A model generated the notes under the pieces. That model did no database searches. It was not told the origin of the DNA and saw nothing but the letters and a program-made list of their open reading frames with translations. A DNA stretch of 7,445 nucleotides from Solirubrobacteraceae bacterium (GTDB taxonomy: Bacteria > Actinomycetota > Thermoleophilia > Solirubrobacterales > Solirubrobacteraceae). A program made the translations under genes and the position numbers. The DNA is taken from the NCBI GenBank assembly GCA_025928415.1, contig JAICJK010000108.1, forward strand, positions 1 through 7,445. Reading direction: 5' to 3'. This document shows positions 1-6,352 of this stretch, one piece after another. Within the stretch, counting starts at the first letter, position 1; each line of letters starts with the position of its first letter.

Positions 1-267
1 ACGGTCCGCGGCCCGGCGATCATCGGCGCCCGGACGCGGCTGACCGACTGCTACATCGGGCCGTACACCTCCGTCGGGGAGGGCTGCGTCATCGAGGGCG
101 CCGAGATCGAGCACTCGATCCTGCTCTCGGGCTGCGCGGTGCGCAACCTCGACGGGCGGATGGAGTCCTCGCTGCTTGGGCGCAACGTCACCATCGGCCG
201 CGGCGTGGCCCAGCCCCGCGCCTTCCGCTTCATGGTCGGCGACAACTCCGAGATCGGCATCCTGTGA
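1..267 (+). CDS. rmlA: Glucose-1-phosphate thymidylyltransferase, long form, C-terminal 88 residues (5' truncated by window)
   Basis: RmlA condenses glucose-1-phosphate with dTTP to give dTDP-glucose, the first step of dTDP-L-rhamnose synthesis in the cytoplasm. Only the C-terminal part is present; the nucleotidyltransferase domain lies upstream of the window. What is visible is a left-handed beta-helix tail, with hexapeptide-like turns such as GPAIIGARTRL, YIGPYTSVGEGCVIEGAEI and SSLLGRNVTIG. It ends in RAFRFMVGDNSEIGIL, which matches the C-terminus of long-form RmlA proteins of actinobacteria and archaea. Short RmlA proteins lack this helix. The stop codon overlaps the GTG start of rmlD by 4 bp (GTGA), so the two are probably translationally coupled. 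Identity also rests on the following rmlD and rmlB. Another sugar nucleotidyltransferase with a similar tail is possible but less likely in this context. Confidence 0.86.
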   Translation, partial: TVRGPAIIGARTRLTDCYIGPYTSVGEGCVIEGAEIEHSILLSGCAVRNLDGRMESSLLGRNVTIGRGVAQPRAFRFMVGDNSEIGIL

Positions 268-1100
268 AGCTCCTGGTCACCGGCGCGGCCGGCATGCTCG
301 GCCACCGGGTGGTCGGCGAGGCGCGGGCCGCGGGCCACGAGGCCGTCGGCGCCGACCTCGCGGAGTTCGACCTCACCGACCCCGAGGCGACGCGGCGCTT
401 CGTGGCCGACGCGGCCCCGGACGCGATCGTCAACTGCGCCGCGTGGACCGACGTGGACGGCGCGGAGGCCAAGGAGGACCTCGCGCTGGCCGTCAACGGC
501 GACGGGGCGGGCAACGTGGCCCGTGCGGCCGCCGAGGTGGGCGCGCGCATCGTCCAGGTCTCGACGGACTACGTCTTCGACGGGAACAAGGCCACGCCGT
601 GGGTCGAGAGCGACCCCACCGGCCCGGAGGGCGCCTACGGCCGCACGAAGCTCGCCGGCGAGCAGCAGGTCGCCGCCGCCTGCCCCGAGCACGCCATCGT
701 CCGCACGGCGTGGCTGTTCGGCGTGCGCGGCCCGAACTTCGTCGACACGATGTTGCGGCTCGCCGGCGAGCGCGACGAGCTGAGCGTCGTCGACGACCAG
801 GTCGGCTGCCCGACGTGGGCGGGCCACCTGGCCCCCGCGCTCGTCGACATGGCCGAGCGCCGCGGCGACACCGGCATCTTCCACGGTGCGGGCGCGGGCC
901 ACTGCTCGTGGTACGAGTTCGCGCTGGCCATCTTCGACCGGGCCGGCGCGGACGTCCGCGTGCTGCCGACCACCAGCGAGGCCTTCCAGCGCCCCGCGCC
1001 GCGACCGGCGTGGAGCGTCATGGGCACCGAGCGTGCCCCGGGCGTGCGGCTGCCGCCCTGGCAGGAGGGCCTCGAAGGACACCTCAAGGAGCGTCCATGA
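264..1100 (+). CDS. rmlD: dTDP-4-dehydrorhamnose reductase
   Basis: RmlD reduces dTDP-4-keto-L-rhamnose with NAD(P)H to dTDP-L-rhamnose, the last step of the pathway. The 278-residue protein is a short-chain dehydrogenase of the extended type. It has the Rossmann glycine motif G7-A-A-G10-M-L-G13, the NCAAWTDVDGAE segment at 57-68, the STDYVFDG motif at 100-107 with catalytic Thr101, and the Tyr125-x3-Lys129 pair in YGRTKLAGE. The WLFG motif and the DDQVGCPTW stretch of the substrate domain are also typical. Length fits the family (about 280-300). The GTG start overlaps the rmlA stop and lacks a clear Shine-Dalgarno sequence, which suggests coupling to rmlA translation. The end overlaps the rmlB start (ATGA). 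All family hallmarks are intact. Confidence 0.95.
   Translation: MKLLVTGAAGMLGHRVVGEARAAGHEAVGADLAEFDLTDPEATRRFVADAAPDAIVNCAAWTDVDGAEAKEDLALAVNGDGAGNVARAAAEVGARIVQVSTDYVFDGNKATPWVESDPTGPEGAYGRTKLAGEQQVAAACPEHAIVRTAWLFGVRGPNFVDTMLRLAGERDELSVVDDQVGCPTWAGHLAPALVDMAERRGDTGIFHGAGAGHCSWYEFALAIFDRAGADVRVLPTTSEAFQRPAPRPAWSVMGTERAPGVRLPPWQEGLEGHLKERP
1086..1091 (+). promoter_or_regulatory. Shine-Dalgarno sequence of rmlB
   Basis: AAGGAG lies 5 nt before the ATG at 1097, inside the end of rmlD. It is the clearest ribosome binding site in the window. It fixes the rmlB start even though the reading frame stays open for roughly 900 bases upstream. Confidence 0.8.
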
Positions 1101-2083
1101 AGCTGCTCGTCTGCGGCGGGGCCGGGTTCATCGGCTCGAACTTCGCCCGCGTCCGGACCCGCGAGAACGGCGACGACGTCGTCGTCCTGGACAAGCTGAC
1201 CTACGCCGGGCGGCGGGAGAACCTCGCCGACGTCCCGCACGAGTTCGTCCACGGCGCGATCGAGGACCCCGATGCCGTGCGCGAGGCGATCGCGGGCGCC
1301 GACGCGGTGGTGAACTTCGCGGCCGAGACCCACGTCGACCGCTCGATCGCCGAGCCCGACGCCTTCGTGCGCACCCACTCGCAGGGGACCTACGTCCTGC
1401 TCGAGGCCGCCCGCGAGGCCGGCGTGCGCTACCTGCAGGTCTCCACCGACGAGGTCTACGGCTCGATCGAGGAGGGCTCGTTCACCGAGCAGTCGCCGCT
1501 GCAGCCGTCCTCGCCCTACAGCGCCACCAAGGCGGGGGCCGACCTGCTGGTGGCCTCCTACTTCCACACCTTCGGGCTCGAGACGGTGATCTGCCGCGGC
1601 TCGAACAACTACGGGCCCTACCAGTACCCCGAGAAGCTCATCCCGCTGATGGTGCTCAACGCCCTGCACGGCGACAAGCTGCCCGTCTACGGCGACGGGC
1701 AGCAGGTCCGCAACTGGCTCTACGTCGAGGACTTCGCCCGCGGCATCGGCCACGCGCTGGAGCACGGCGTCCCCGGCGAGGTCTACAACGTCGGCGGCCC
1801 CGACGAGGAGGCCAACCTCGACGTCGTGCGCCGGATCGTGTCGCTGACGGGCAACGACGAGTCGCTGATCGAGTACGTCACCGACCGCCCGGGCCACGAC
1901 CGCCGCTACTCGCTCGGGTCGGAGAAGGTGCGAGCGCTGGGCTGGTCGGCCCAGGTGCGCTTCGAGGAGGGGCTGGAGCGGACGGTCGCCTGGTACCGCG
2001 ACAACCGGGAGTGGTGGGCGCCGATCCGCTCCGGCGACTACCGGGCCTATTACGAGCGCCAGTACGGCCGCTCGCTCGGCTGA
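1097..2083 (+). CDS. rmlB: dTDP-glucose 4,6-dehydratase
   Basis: RmlB converts dTDP-glucose to dTDP-4-keto-6-deoxyglucose using tightly bound NAD+, the second step of dTDP-L-rhamnose synthesis. The protein has 328 residues, the usual length. It shows G7-G-A-G10-F-I-G13 for NAD binding, VVVLDKLTYAGRRENL at 28-43, NFAAETHVDRSI at 73-84, the catalytic TDE triad Thr117-Asp118-Glu119, and Tyr141-x3-Lys145 in PYSATKAGAD. It also has the substrate-binding segment NNYGPYQYPEKLIPL and the typical RPGHDRRYSLGSEKVR region. The start was chosen because of the AAGGAG site 5 nt upstream, the ATGA overlap with the rmlD stop, and homology beginning exactly at MKLLVCGGAGFIG. A small oddity is THSQGT at 93-98, where many homologues have TNxxGT. 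The gene ends the rhamnose block and converges on the lipoprotein gene. Confidence 0.96.
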   Translation: MKLLVCGGAGFIGSNFARVRTRENGDDVVVLDKLTYAGRRENLADVPHEFVHGAIEDPDAVREAIAGADAVVNFAAETHVDRSIAEPDAFVRTHSQGTYVLLEAAREAGVRYLQVSTDEVYGSIEEGSFTEQSPLQPSSPYSATKAGADLLVASYFHTFGLETVICRGSNNYGPYQYPEKLIPLMVLNALHGDKLPVYGDGQQVRNWLYVEDFARGIGHALEHGVPGEVYNVGGPDEEANLDVVRRIVSLTGNDESLIEYVTDRPGHDRRYSLGSEKVRALGWSAQVRFEEGLERTVAWYRDNREWWAPIRSGDYRAYYERQYGRSLG

Positions 2084-2091
2084 CGACGACG

Positions 2092-2110
2092 CCGACGACT
2101 TCGTCGTCGG
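2092..2110 (+). terminator. Hairpin after rmlB, possible terminator
   Basis: CCGACGAC (2092-2099) and GTCGTCGG (2103-2110) form a perfect 8-bp stem around a TTC loop, starting 8 nt after the rmlB stop. No T-run follows, so it is not a classic intrinsic terminator. T-poor hairpins are common at gene ends in high-GC actinobacteria. Termination is an inference from its position. Confidence 0.45.
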
Positions 2111-2112
2111 TC

Positions 2113-2167
2113 GGGACTTCGCCCACGGCGGGCGGGGACGGGACCGGCGCCCGGGGGGCGAACTCCC
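2113..2167. repeat. Long nested inverted repeat in the convergent gap
   Basis: The outer arms GGGACTTCGCCC (2113-2124) and GGGCGAACTCCC (2156-2167) pair at 11 of 12 positions, with one C/C mismatch. Inside, CGGGCG (2129-2134) pairs with CGCCCG (2148-2153) around a 13-nt loop. It lies between the convergent ends of rmlB and the lipoprotein gene. It can fold on either strand, so a two-way terminator is the simplest reading. Some pairing is expected by chance at this GC level, but a near-perfect 12-bp arm pair is less easily explained that way. Confidence 0.45.
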
Positions 2168-2172
2168 GGCCC

Positions 2173-2185
2173 GCGGCCTGGCCGC
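2173..2185 (-). terminator. Short palindrome just after the lipoprotein stop
   Basis: GCGGCC-T-GGCCGC is a perfect 13-bp palindrome lying 2 nt beyond the end of the minus-strand lipoprotein gene. That gene ends in a tandem TGA-TAG stop. It could act as a compact hairpin at the end of the minus-strand transcript, but the loop would have to open several pairs and no T-run follows. Confidence 0.3.
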
Positions 2186-2187
2186 TA

Positions 2188-2619
2188 TCACTCCCCCAGC
2201 GCGCTGACCTTCCAGGACTTCCCCTCGCGCACCAGCGTGAGGGTGTCCTTGCGCTTGTCGGAGCCGCTGCCGGAGGTGATGTGCGCCGTCGCGGTGTCGC
2301 CGTCGATGGTGATGTCGCCCTTGGACACCTTCAGCGTGGAGTCGGAGACGTCCTTGAGGGGGTCGTCGAGCGCCGAGGCGCAGCTCTTGGAGGCGTGCTT
2401 GGTGATGCGATCGACGAGCGGGGCGGCGAGGTCGCGGCTGCAGACCTTGTCCGAGTCGCCCGCCTTGACGTCGTCCTGGAGGTGGTCGATCGTCGTGGCG
2501 ACCGCCTTCTCGGCGCCGGTGAAGCCGCCCGCCGAGGAGCTGGTGGCGCCCGCGCAGCCCCCCGCCCCCACGGCGGTGGCGGCGAGCAGGGCGCAGACGG
2601 CGAGGCGGGGCAGGAGCAT
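2188..2619 (-). CDS. Small secreted lipoprotein of unknown function
   Basis: This 143-residue protein has a type II signal peptide: M-L-L-P-R, a hydrophobic run LAVCALLAATAV, then the lipobox-like AGGC with Cys22 as the likely lipidated residue. A Ser/Gly-rich linker (23-35) follows, then a helical stretch starting about residue 36, and strands ending in TLTLVREGKSWKVSALGE. The mature part has two further cysteines, Cys60 and Cys80, that could form a disulfide outside the cell. The fold pattern, an initial helix plus a final strand of the form LVREGKSWKV, recalls small NTF2-like or DUF4878-like lipoproteins. This is a resemblance, not an identification. The ATG at 2619 was chosen because the signal peptide begins there. 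The reading frame runs on upstream through the TetR gene but makes no sense as protein. It is transcribed divergently from the TetR gene and may be its target. Confidence 0.8.
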   Translation of the reverse strand: MLLPRLAVCALLAATAVGAGGCAGATSSSAGGFTGAEKAVATTIDHLQDDVKAGDSDKVCSRDLAAPLVDRITKHASKSCASALDDPLKDVSDSTLKVSKGDITIDGDTATAHITSGSGSDKRKDTLTLVREGKSWKVSALGE

Positions 2620-2628
2620 CGGGGCATG

Positions 2629-2634
2629 AGGGTA
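2629..2634 (-). promoter_or_regulatory. Candidate -10 element for the lipoprotein gene
   Basis: TACCCT reads on the minus strand 9 nt before the ATG. The transcript would start within a few bases of the start codon, giving a leaderless or nearly leaderless mRNA. This agrees with the lack of a Shine-Dalgarno site. The same hexamer precedes the helicase gene at 6409. No TTGACA-like -35 is visible. Assigned by eye. Confidence 0.4.
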
Positions 2635-2636
2635 TC

Positions 2637-2652
2637 CGAGCGATCCCGCTCG
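2637..2652. promoter_or_regulatory. 16-bp dyad, candidate TetR-family operator
   Basis: CGAGCG-ATCC-CGCTCG is a perfect 6+6 inverted repeat with a 4-bp spacer. It fills nearly all of the 18 bp between the two divergent -10 elements. TetR-family proteins bind such dyads as dimers, commonly next to their own gene. A protein bound here would block RNA polymerase on both sides. Binding is inferred from symmetry and position. Confidence 0.5.
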
Positions 2653-2658
2653 TAGGAT
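2653..2658 (+). promoter_or_regulatory. Candidate -10 element for the TetR gene
   Basis: TAGGAT ends 6 nt before the ATG at 2665, so a transcript starting at the usual distance would begin at the start codon itself (leaderless). The overlapping AGGATGG could instead be read as a weak ribosome binding site, so the assignment is not unique. No -35 consensus is seen. Confidence 0.4.
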
Positions 2659-2664
2659 GGGCCC

Positions 2665-3345
2665 ATGGCGCGCAGCATCCAGCCCGGGGAGCAGGTCCCC
2701 GTCCCCCGTGGCCGCCACGCGCCGCCGCTCGAGGTGCGCCTGACCGTCCAGCGCCGGCGCCTGCTCGAGGCGGCCGCCGCCGTGTTCGCCCGCCTGGGCT
2801 ACGCCGAGGCCAGCGCGGAGGCCGTCGCGCGCGAGGCCGGGATGTCCAAGGCGACGTTCTACGAGCACTTCTCCAACAAGGAGGACGCGATCGTCGCGCT
2901 CTTCGAGGAGGCCGCGACGGAGATCACGCGCGAGATGGCCCACGCGGCCGGCGACCGCGACGCGGCCACGAGCTACGAGGCGTGGGTGCGCCGCAGCCTG
3001 CACGCCTTCCTCGGCACGCTGGTCACGTGGCCGGACGCCGCCCGGACGCTGCTCGTGGAGATCATCGGCGCGGGCCCTCGCGCGCAGGAGCGCCGCGACG
3101 CGATCCTCGAGGCCTTCGCCGGCGCCGTCCACCGCGACAACGCCCTGATGGCCCCGCGCTTCGGCGCCCCGACCTTCGCCGCGCCGGAGGACGCCTTCAC
3201 GATCATCGGCGCGATCGTCGAGGTCGCCTCACGCCAGCTTCGCACCGGCCGGCCCGCCGACGTCCGGGACATCGAGCCCACGCTGCTGCGGGTCTTCTTC
3301 GGCATCCTCGCCCAGGCCCGCGACGAGGGCCTCGGCGGCGCCTGA
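2665..3345 (+). CDS. TetR/AcrR-family transcriptional regulator
   Basis: A 226-residue one-component regulator. The N-terminal DNA-binding domain spans about residues 28-75: [20 protein letters not shown] forms the first helix. The helix-turn-helix is [20 protein letters not shown] (53-72), which carries the family's hallmark TFYxHFxNKE(D) end. The rest (about 76-226) is the helical ligand-binding and dimer domain, whose ligand cannot be read from sequence. An extra basic N-terminal stretch of about 24 residues ([12 protein letters not shown]) precedes the usual start of the domain. Similar extensions occur in Solirubrobacterales homologues as I recall them, so it is kept, and it fits the promoter spacing. 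The gene is divergent from the lipoprotein gene with a dyad between them, suggesting autoregulation and control of that gene. The uracil-DNA glycosylase gene follows after 31 bp and may be co-transcribed. Confidence 0.92.
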   Translation: MARSIQPGEQVPVPRGRHAPPLEVRLTVQRRRLLEAAAAVFARLGYAEASAEAVAREAGMSKATFYEHFSNKEDAIVALFEEAATEITREMAHAAGDRDAATSYEAWVRRSLHAFLGTLVTWPDAARTLLVEIIGAGPRAQERRDAILEAFAGAVHRDNALMAPRFGAPTFAAPEDAFTIIGAIVEVASRQLRTGRPADVRDIEPTLLRVFFGILAQARDEGLGGA

Positions 3346-3376
3346 GCCGCGGCCGGCGGCCCGCGGGCGACGACGG

Positions 3377-4066
3377 ATGGCGCGCACGCTCGAGGAGCTC
3401 GAGGCCGAGGTCACCCGCTGCCGGCGCTGCCCGCGGCTGGTCGCCTGGCGCGAGGAGGTCGCGCGGGTCAAGCGGGCGGCGTTCGCCGGCGAGGAGTACT
3501 GGGGGCGCCCGGTCCCCGGCTTCGGCGACCCCGCCGCGCGCGTGCTGATCCTCGGCCTCGCGCCCGCCGCTCACGGCGCCAACCGCACGGGCCGGATCTT
3601 CACCGGCGACCGGTCGGGCGACTTCCTGTTCGCGGCCCTGCACCGCACGTCGTTCGCCAACCAGCCCACCTCGGTCCACGCGGGCGACGGCCTCGCGCTG
3701 CGCGACGCGTGGATCACCGCCGCGGTGCGCTGCGCCCCGCCCGCCAACCGCCCGACCCCGGCCGAGCGCGACGCGTGCCTGCCGTGGACGGTGGCGGAGC
3801 TCGCGCACCTGACGGAGGTGCGGGTCGTCCTCTGCCTGGGCGCGTTCGCCTGGGACGCCGCGCTGCGCCTGCGCGCCGCCGCCGGCAGCCCATCGCCGCG
3901 GCCCCGCCCGCGCTTCGGCCACGACGTCCTGTGGGACGCCGAGCCGTGGCCGCTGCTCGGCTGCTTCCATCCCAGCCAGCAGAACACGTTCACGGGGCGG
4001 CTGACGCCGGCGATGCTCGACGCGGTCCTGCTCCGCGCCCGGAGCGTCGCCGACGCCCGTACCTGA
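3377..4066 (+). CDS. udgB: Family 5 (UDGb-type) uracil-DNA glycosylase
   Basis: This enzyme removes uracil, and in characterised relatives also hypoxanthine and some other deaminated bases, from DNA, starting base excision repair. The 229-residue protein has the four cysteines expected for a [4Fe-4S] cluster: Cys15 and Cys18 in CRRCPRL, then Cys119 and Cys134. Motif A is [19 protein letters not shown] (60-78). It has Ala where family 4 enzymes carry an acidic residue, which points to family 5, and Asp78 lies at the end of the segment. Motif B is [10 protein letters not shown] (198-207), and [13 protein letters not shown] (116-128) is also typical. Length matches the family. The ATG start gives the usual N-terminus ([15 protein letters not shown]), although the ribosome site is weak. 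It lies 31 bp after the TetR gene on the same strand. Confidence 0.93.
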   Translation: MARTLEELEAEVTRCRRCPRLVAWREEVARVKRAAFAGEEYWGRPVPGFGDPAARVLILGLAPAAHGANRTGRIFTGDRSGDFLFAALHRTSFANQPTSVHAGDGLALRDAWITAAVRCAPPANRPTPAERDACLPWTVAELAHLTEVRVVLCLGAFAWDAALRLRAAAGSPSPRPRPRFGHDVLWDAEPWPLLGCFHPSQQNTFTGRLTPAMLDAVLLRARSVADART

Positions 4067-4090
4067 GCGCTCAAGCATCGCTTCGAGCGC
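4067..4090 (+). terminator. Hairpin directly after the glycosylase stop
   Basis: GCGCTCAAGC (4067-4076) pairs with GCTT-C-GAGCGC (4080-4090) as a 10-bp stem with one bulged C and an ATC loop. It starts on the first base after the glycosylase TGA and ends 18 nt before the next gene. A terminator is likely. No T-run follows. The left arm overlaps the perfect palindrome TGAGCGCTCA (4064-4073), so a protein binding site is an alternative. Confidence 0.5.
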
Positions 4091-4108
4091 GCCGACCATA
4101 CGGCAGGC

Positions 4109-6352
4109 ATGCCCGAATCCCCGCCCGACGCCCTGATGGGGGTCGAGCACGCCGAGCCGGCGACGGTCCGCCGGCTCCACGCGCTGCTCGAGCTGTCCGG
4201 CCTCTCGCGGGGTCAGGACCTCGACGCCGTGCTCGAGGCGGTCACCCGGTCGATCCTCGAGTCGATGGGCTACCGCACCGTGGTGGTCAACCTCTACCGG
4301 CCCGCGTGGGACGACTTCGAGTGCGTCGTCGTCGAGGGCAGCGAGGAGGCGCGCGACGCCCTGCTGGGCATCGTCCGGCCGTGGTCGGGCTGGGAGTGGA
4401 TGTTCCAGGACAAGTTCGAGCGCTGTGGGGCCTACTTCCTCCGGCACGAGCTGGCCGAGTGGGAGGACGGCGACATCGTCTACACCCCGGAGATCGCGAT
4501 CAGCGACGACCCGGACGCGTGGCACCCCGAGGACTGCCTGATCGTGCCGCTGCTCGACGAGACGGGCGGCATGGTCGGCACGCTGTCGGTCGACGAGCCC
4601 GCCAACGGGCGGCGCCCGACCGACGAGGAGCTCCAGACGCTCGTCGCCCTGGCCGGGCACGCGGCGCTGGCGATCTCGCAGACCCGCGCCACGCTGCAGG
4701 CCGAGCGGCATCGCACGGCGCTCAACGACCTGCTGAAGACCTCGTCGGACCTCAGCCCCGACCGGCCGCTGCCGGAGATCCTCGGCCGCCTGTGCGGCTC
4801 GGTCCAGCGCGGCCTCGGCTTCGAGAAGGTCGCCGTCTTCCTGCGCGACCGCGACGCGGACGCCGACGCGCTGCGCGTCGCGGCGGCCCGCGGGTTCGGG
4901 GAGCAGCGCAGCGCGCTCGACGCCCCGCTGAGCCTGCGGGCGCTGCAGGGCCTGTTCGACGAGCACCTCGGCCGCGACGGCTGCATCCTGGTCGACCGCG
5001 ACACGGCGGCCGCGCTCGTCCCCAGCAGCCAGGTCCGGGTGCCCTCGCGCCGCAACGGGCGCGGGCCGCGGGCCTGGCGCGGGCACTGGCTCGTGCTGCC
5101 GCTGGCCGACGAGGCGGGCGCGACCGACGGCCTGCTGTGGGTCGACGACCCGGAGGACCGGCTGCTCCCGACGCCCGAGCGGCTGCAGCTCCTGCGCCTG
5201 TTCGCCGACCAGGCGGCCAGCGCGACCGCGGCCGACCGCCGCGTGCAGGCCCTGCGCCACCTCGCCGAGCACGACCCGCTCACCGGCGTCTACAACCGCC
5301 GCGACCTGTCGCGGCGGATCGACGTGGCGCGCGCGGACGGCGACGTCGCGGTGCTCATCTGCGACCTGGACCGCTTCAAGGCCGTCAACGACGACCTCGG
5401 CCACGACATGGGCGACCGCGTCCTGGAGCGCTTCGGCGCGCTGCTGCGCGAGCACAGCGCCCCGGCGGGCCACGCGGTCCGGCTGGGCGGCGAGGAGTTC
5501 TGCGTCGTCCTGCCCGGCGCCACCGGCACCGAGGCCTTCGCCTGCGCCGAGCGGCTGCGGCGCGCCAGCCGCGTCGCGCTGCAGGAGCTCGCGCCCGGCG
5601 TCACGCTGTCGGTCGGCATCGCCACGACCGCCGGCGGCGGCCCGGACAGCGCCCGCGCGCTGCTGATGGCCGCCGACCGCGCGCTGTACATGGCCAAGCG
5701 CCTGGGCCGCGACCGGTCCGTGCCCTACGACGCGTCGATGCCGAGCATCCCGCAGCGCCGGCGCGGCGAGCGCACCGAGCAGCTCTCCGCCGTGCTCCTG
5801 CTCGCCGAGGCGCTCGACCTGCGCGACGGCGGGACCTCCTCGCACTCGCGGACCGTCGCCCAGTACACGGAGCTCACCGGGCGCGCGCTCGGGCTGTCCC
5901 AGGACCGCGTCGAGCGGCTGCGGGTGGCGGGCGCCCTGCACGACATCGGCAAGATCGGCGTGGCCGACGCGATCCTGCGCAAGCCCGGCCCGCTGACCGA
6001 CGCCGAGTGGGAGGACATGCGCCGCCACGCCGAGCTCGGCGCGCAGATCACCGCCCACGCCGGCCTGGACGACATCTCCGAGTGGGTGCTCTGCCACCAC
6101 GAGCGCCTGGACGGCCGCGGCTACCCGCGCGCGCTGGGAGCCGAGCAGATCCCGCTCGAGGCGCGCGTGCTCGCGGTCACCGACGCCTACGAGGCGATGA
6201 CGGCCGACCGGCCCTACCGCCGGGCGCTCGGCGACGCCGCCGCGCGCAGCGAGCTGCACCGCTGCGCCGGCACCCAGTTCGACCCCGAGGTGGTCGCCGC
6301 GTTCATCGGCGCGCTCGACGCCCGGGACTGCCCGCTGTCCGACGCGGCGTAG
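4109..6352 (+). CDS. GAF-GAF-GGDEF-HD-GYP protein: c-di-GMP synthase and phosphodiesterase in one chain
   Basis: A 747-residue soluble signalling protein with no signal peptide or membrane segment. Two GAF-like sensor domains (about 20-190 and 205-375) lead to a GGDEF domain (about 381-535). This has HDPLTGVYNRRDL, CDLDRFKAVNDDLGHDMGD, the active-site GGEEF at 460-464, SVGIA and ADRALYMAKRLGRDR, so it looks able to make c-di-GMP. The canonical inhibitory RxxD motif before GGEEF is absent (APAG in its place). The HD-GYP domain (about 551-745) has His579, HD at 611-612 in HDIGKIG, His640, HHE at 663-665 and DGRGYP at 668-673, the full metal-binding set for c-di-GMP hydrolysis to GMP. The ATG at 4109 is the first start after the hairpin; Met10 is an alternative. 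The signal sensed is unknown. One domain may be regulatory rather than active. Confidence 0.93.
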   Translation: MPESPPDALMGVEHAEPATVRRLHALLELSGLSRGQDLDAVLEAVTRSILESMGYRTVVVNLYRPAWDDFECVVVEGSEEARDALLGIVRPWSGWEWMFQDKFERCGAYFLRHELAEWEDGDIVYTPEIAISDDPDAWHPEDCLIVPLLDETGGMVGTLSVDEPANGRRPTDEELQTLVALAGHAALAISQTRATLQAERHRTALNDLLKTSSDLSPDRPLPEILGRLCGSVQRGLGFEKVAVFLRDRDADADALRVAAARGFGEQRSALDAPLSLRALQGLFDEHLGRDGCILVDRDTAAALVPSSQVRVPSRRNGRGPRAWRGHWLVLPLADEAGATDGLLWVDDPEDRLLPTPERLQLLRLFADQAASATAADRRVQALRHLAEHDPLTGVYNRRDLSRRIDVARADGDVAVLICDLDRFKAVNDDLGHDMGDRVLERFGALLREHSAPAGHAVRLGGEEFCVVLPGATGTEAFACAERLRRASRVALQELAPGVTLSVGIATTAGGGPDSARALLMAADRALYMAKRLGRDRSVPYDASMPSIPQRRRGERTEQLSAVLLLAEALDLRDGGTSSHSRTVAQYTELTGRALGLSQDRVERLRVAGALHDIGKIGVADAILRKPGPLTDAEWEDMRRHAELGAQITAHAGLDDISEWVLCHHERLDGRGYPRALGAEQIPLEARVLAVTDAYEAMTADRPYRRALGDAAARSELHRCAGTQFDPEVVAAFIGALDARDCPLSDAA

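Noticed and set aside
51..1082. A 343-codon minus-strand open frame opposite rmlD
   Set aside because: No family motifs and strongly biased composition; rmlD on the plus strand is complete and unmistakable.
176..1096. Upstream in-frame extension of rmlB that would roughly double the protein
   Set aside because: The extension overlaps rmlD completely and is Arg/Gly-rich noise. Homology, the AAGGAG site and the ATGA overlap place the start at 1097.
886..2655. A 589-codon plus-strand open frame across rmlB and the lipoprotein gene
   Set aside because: It covers the end of rmlD, rmlB and an antisense region in the wrong frame and encodes Arg-rich low-complexity sequence.
2620..3132. Upstream in-frame extension of the lipoprotein gene on the minus strand
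   Set aside because: It would put about 170 meaningless residues before a clear signal peptide and run antisense through the TetR gene.
3347..3366. CCGCGG repeated as an inverted repeat between the TetR gene and the glycosylase gene
   Set aside because: Only 6 bp of pure G/C around an 8-nt loop; easily found by chance at this base composition, so it was not called a terminator.
4099..4104. TACGGC before the c-di-GMP gene as a -10 element
   Set aside because: It lacks the final T of the TAnnnT pattern and lies only 4 nt from the ATG, too close for a normal transcript start.
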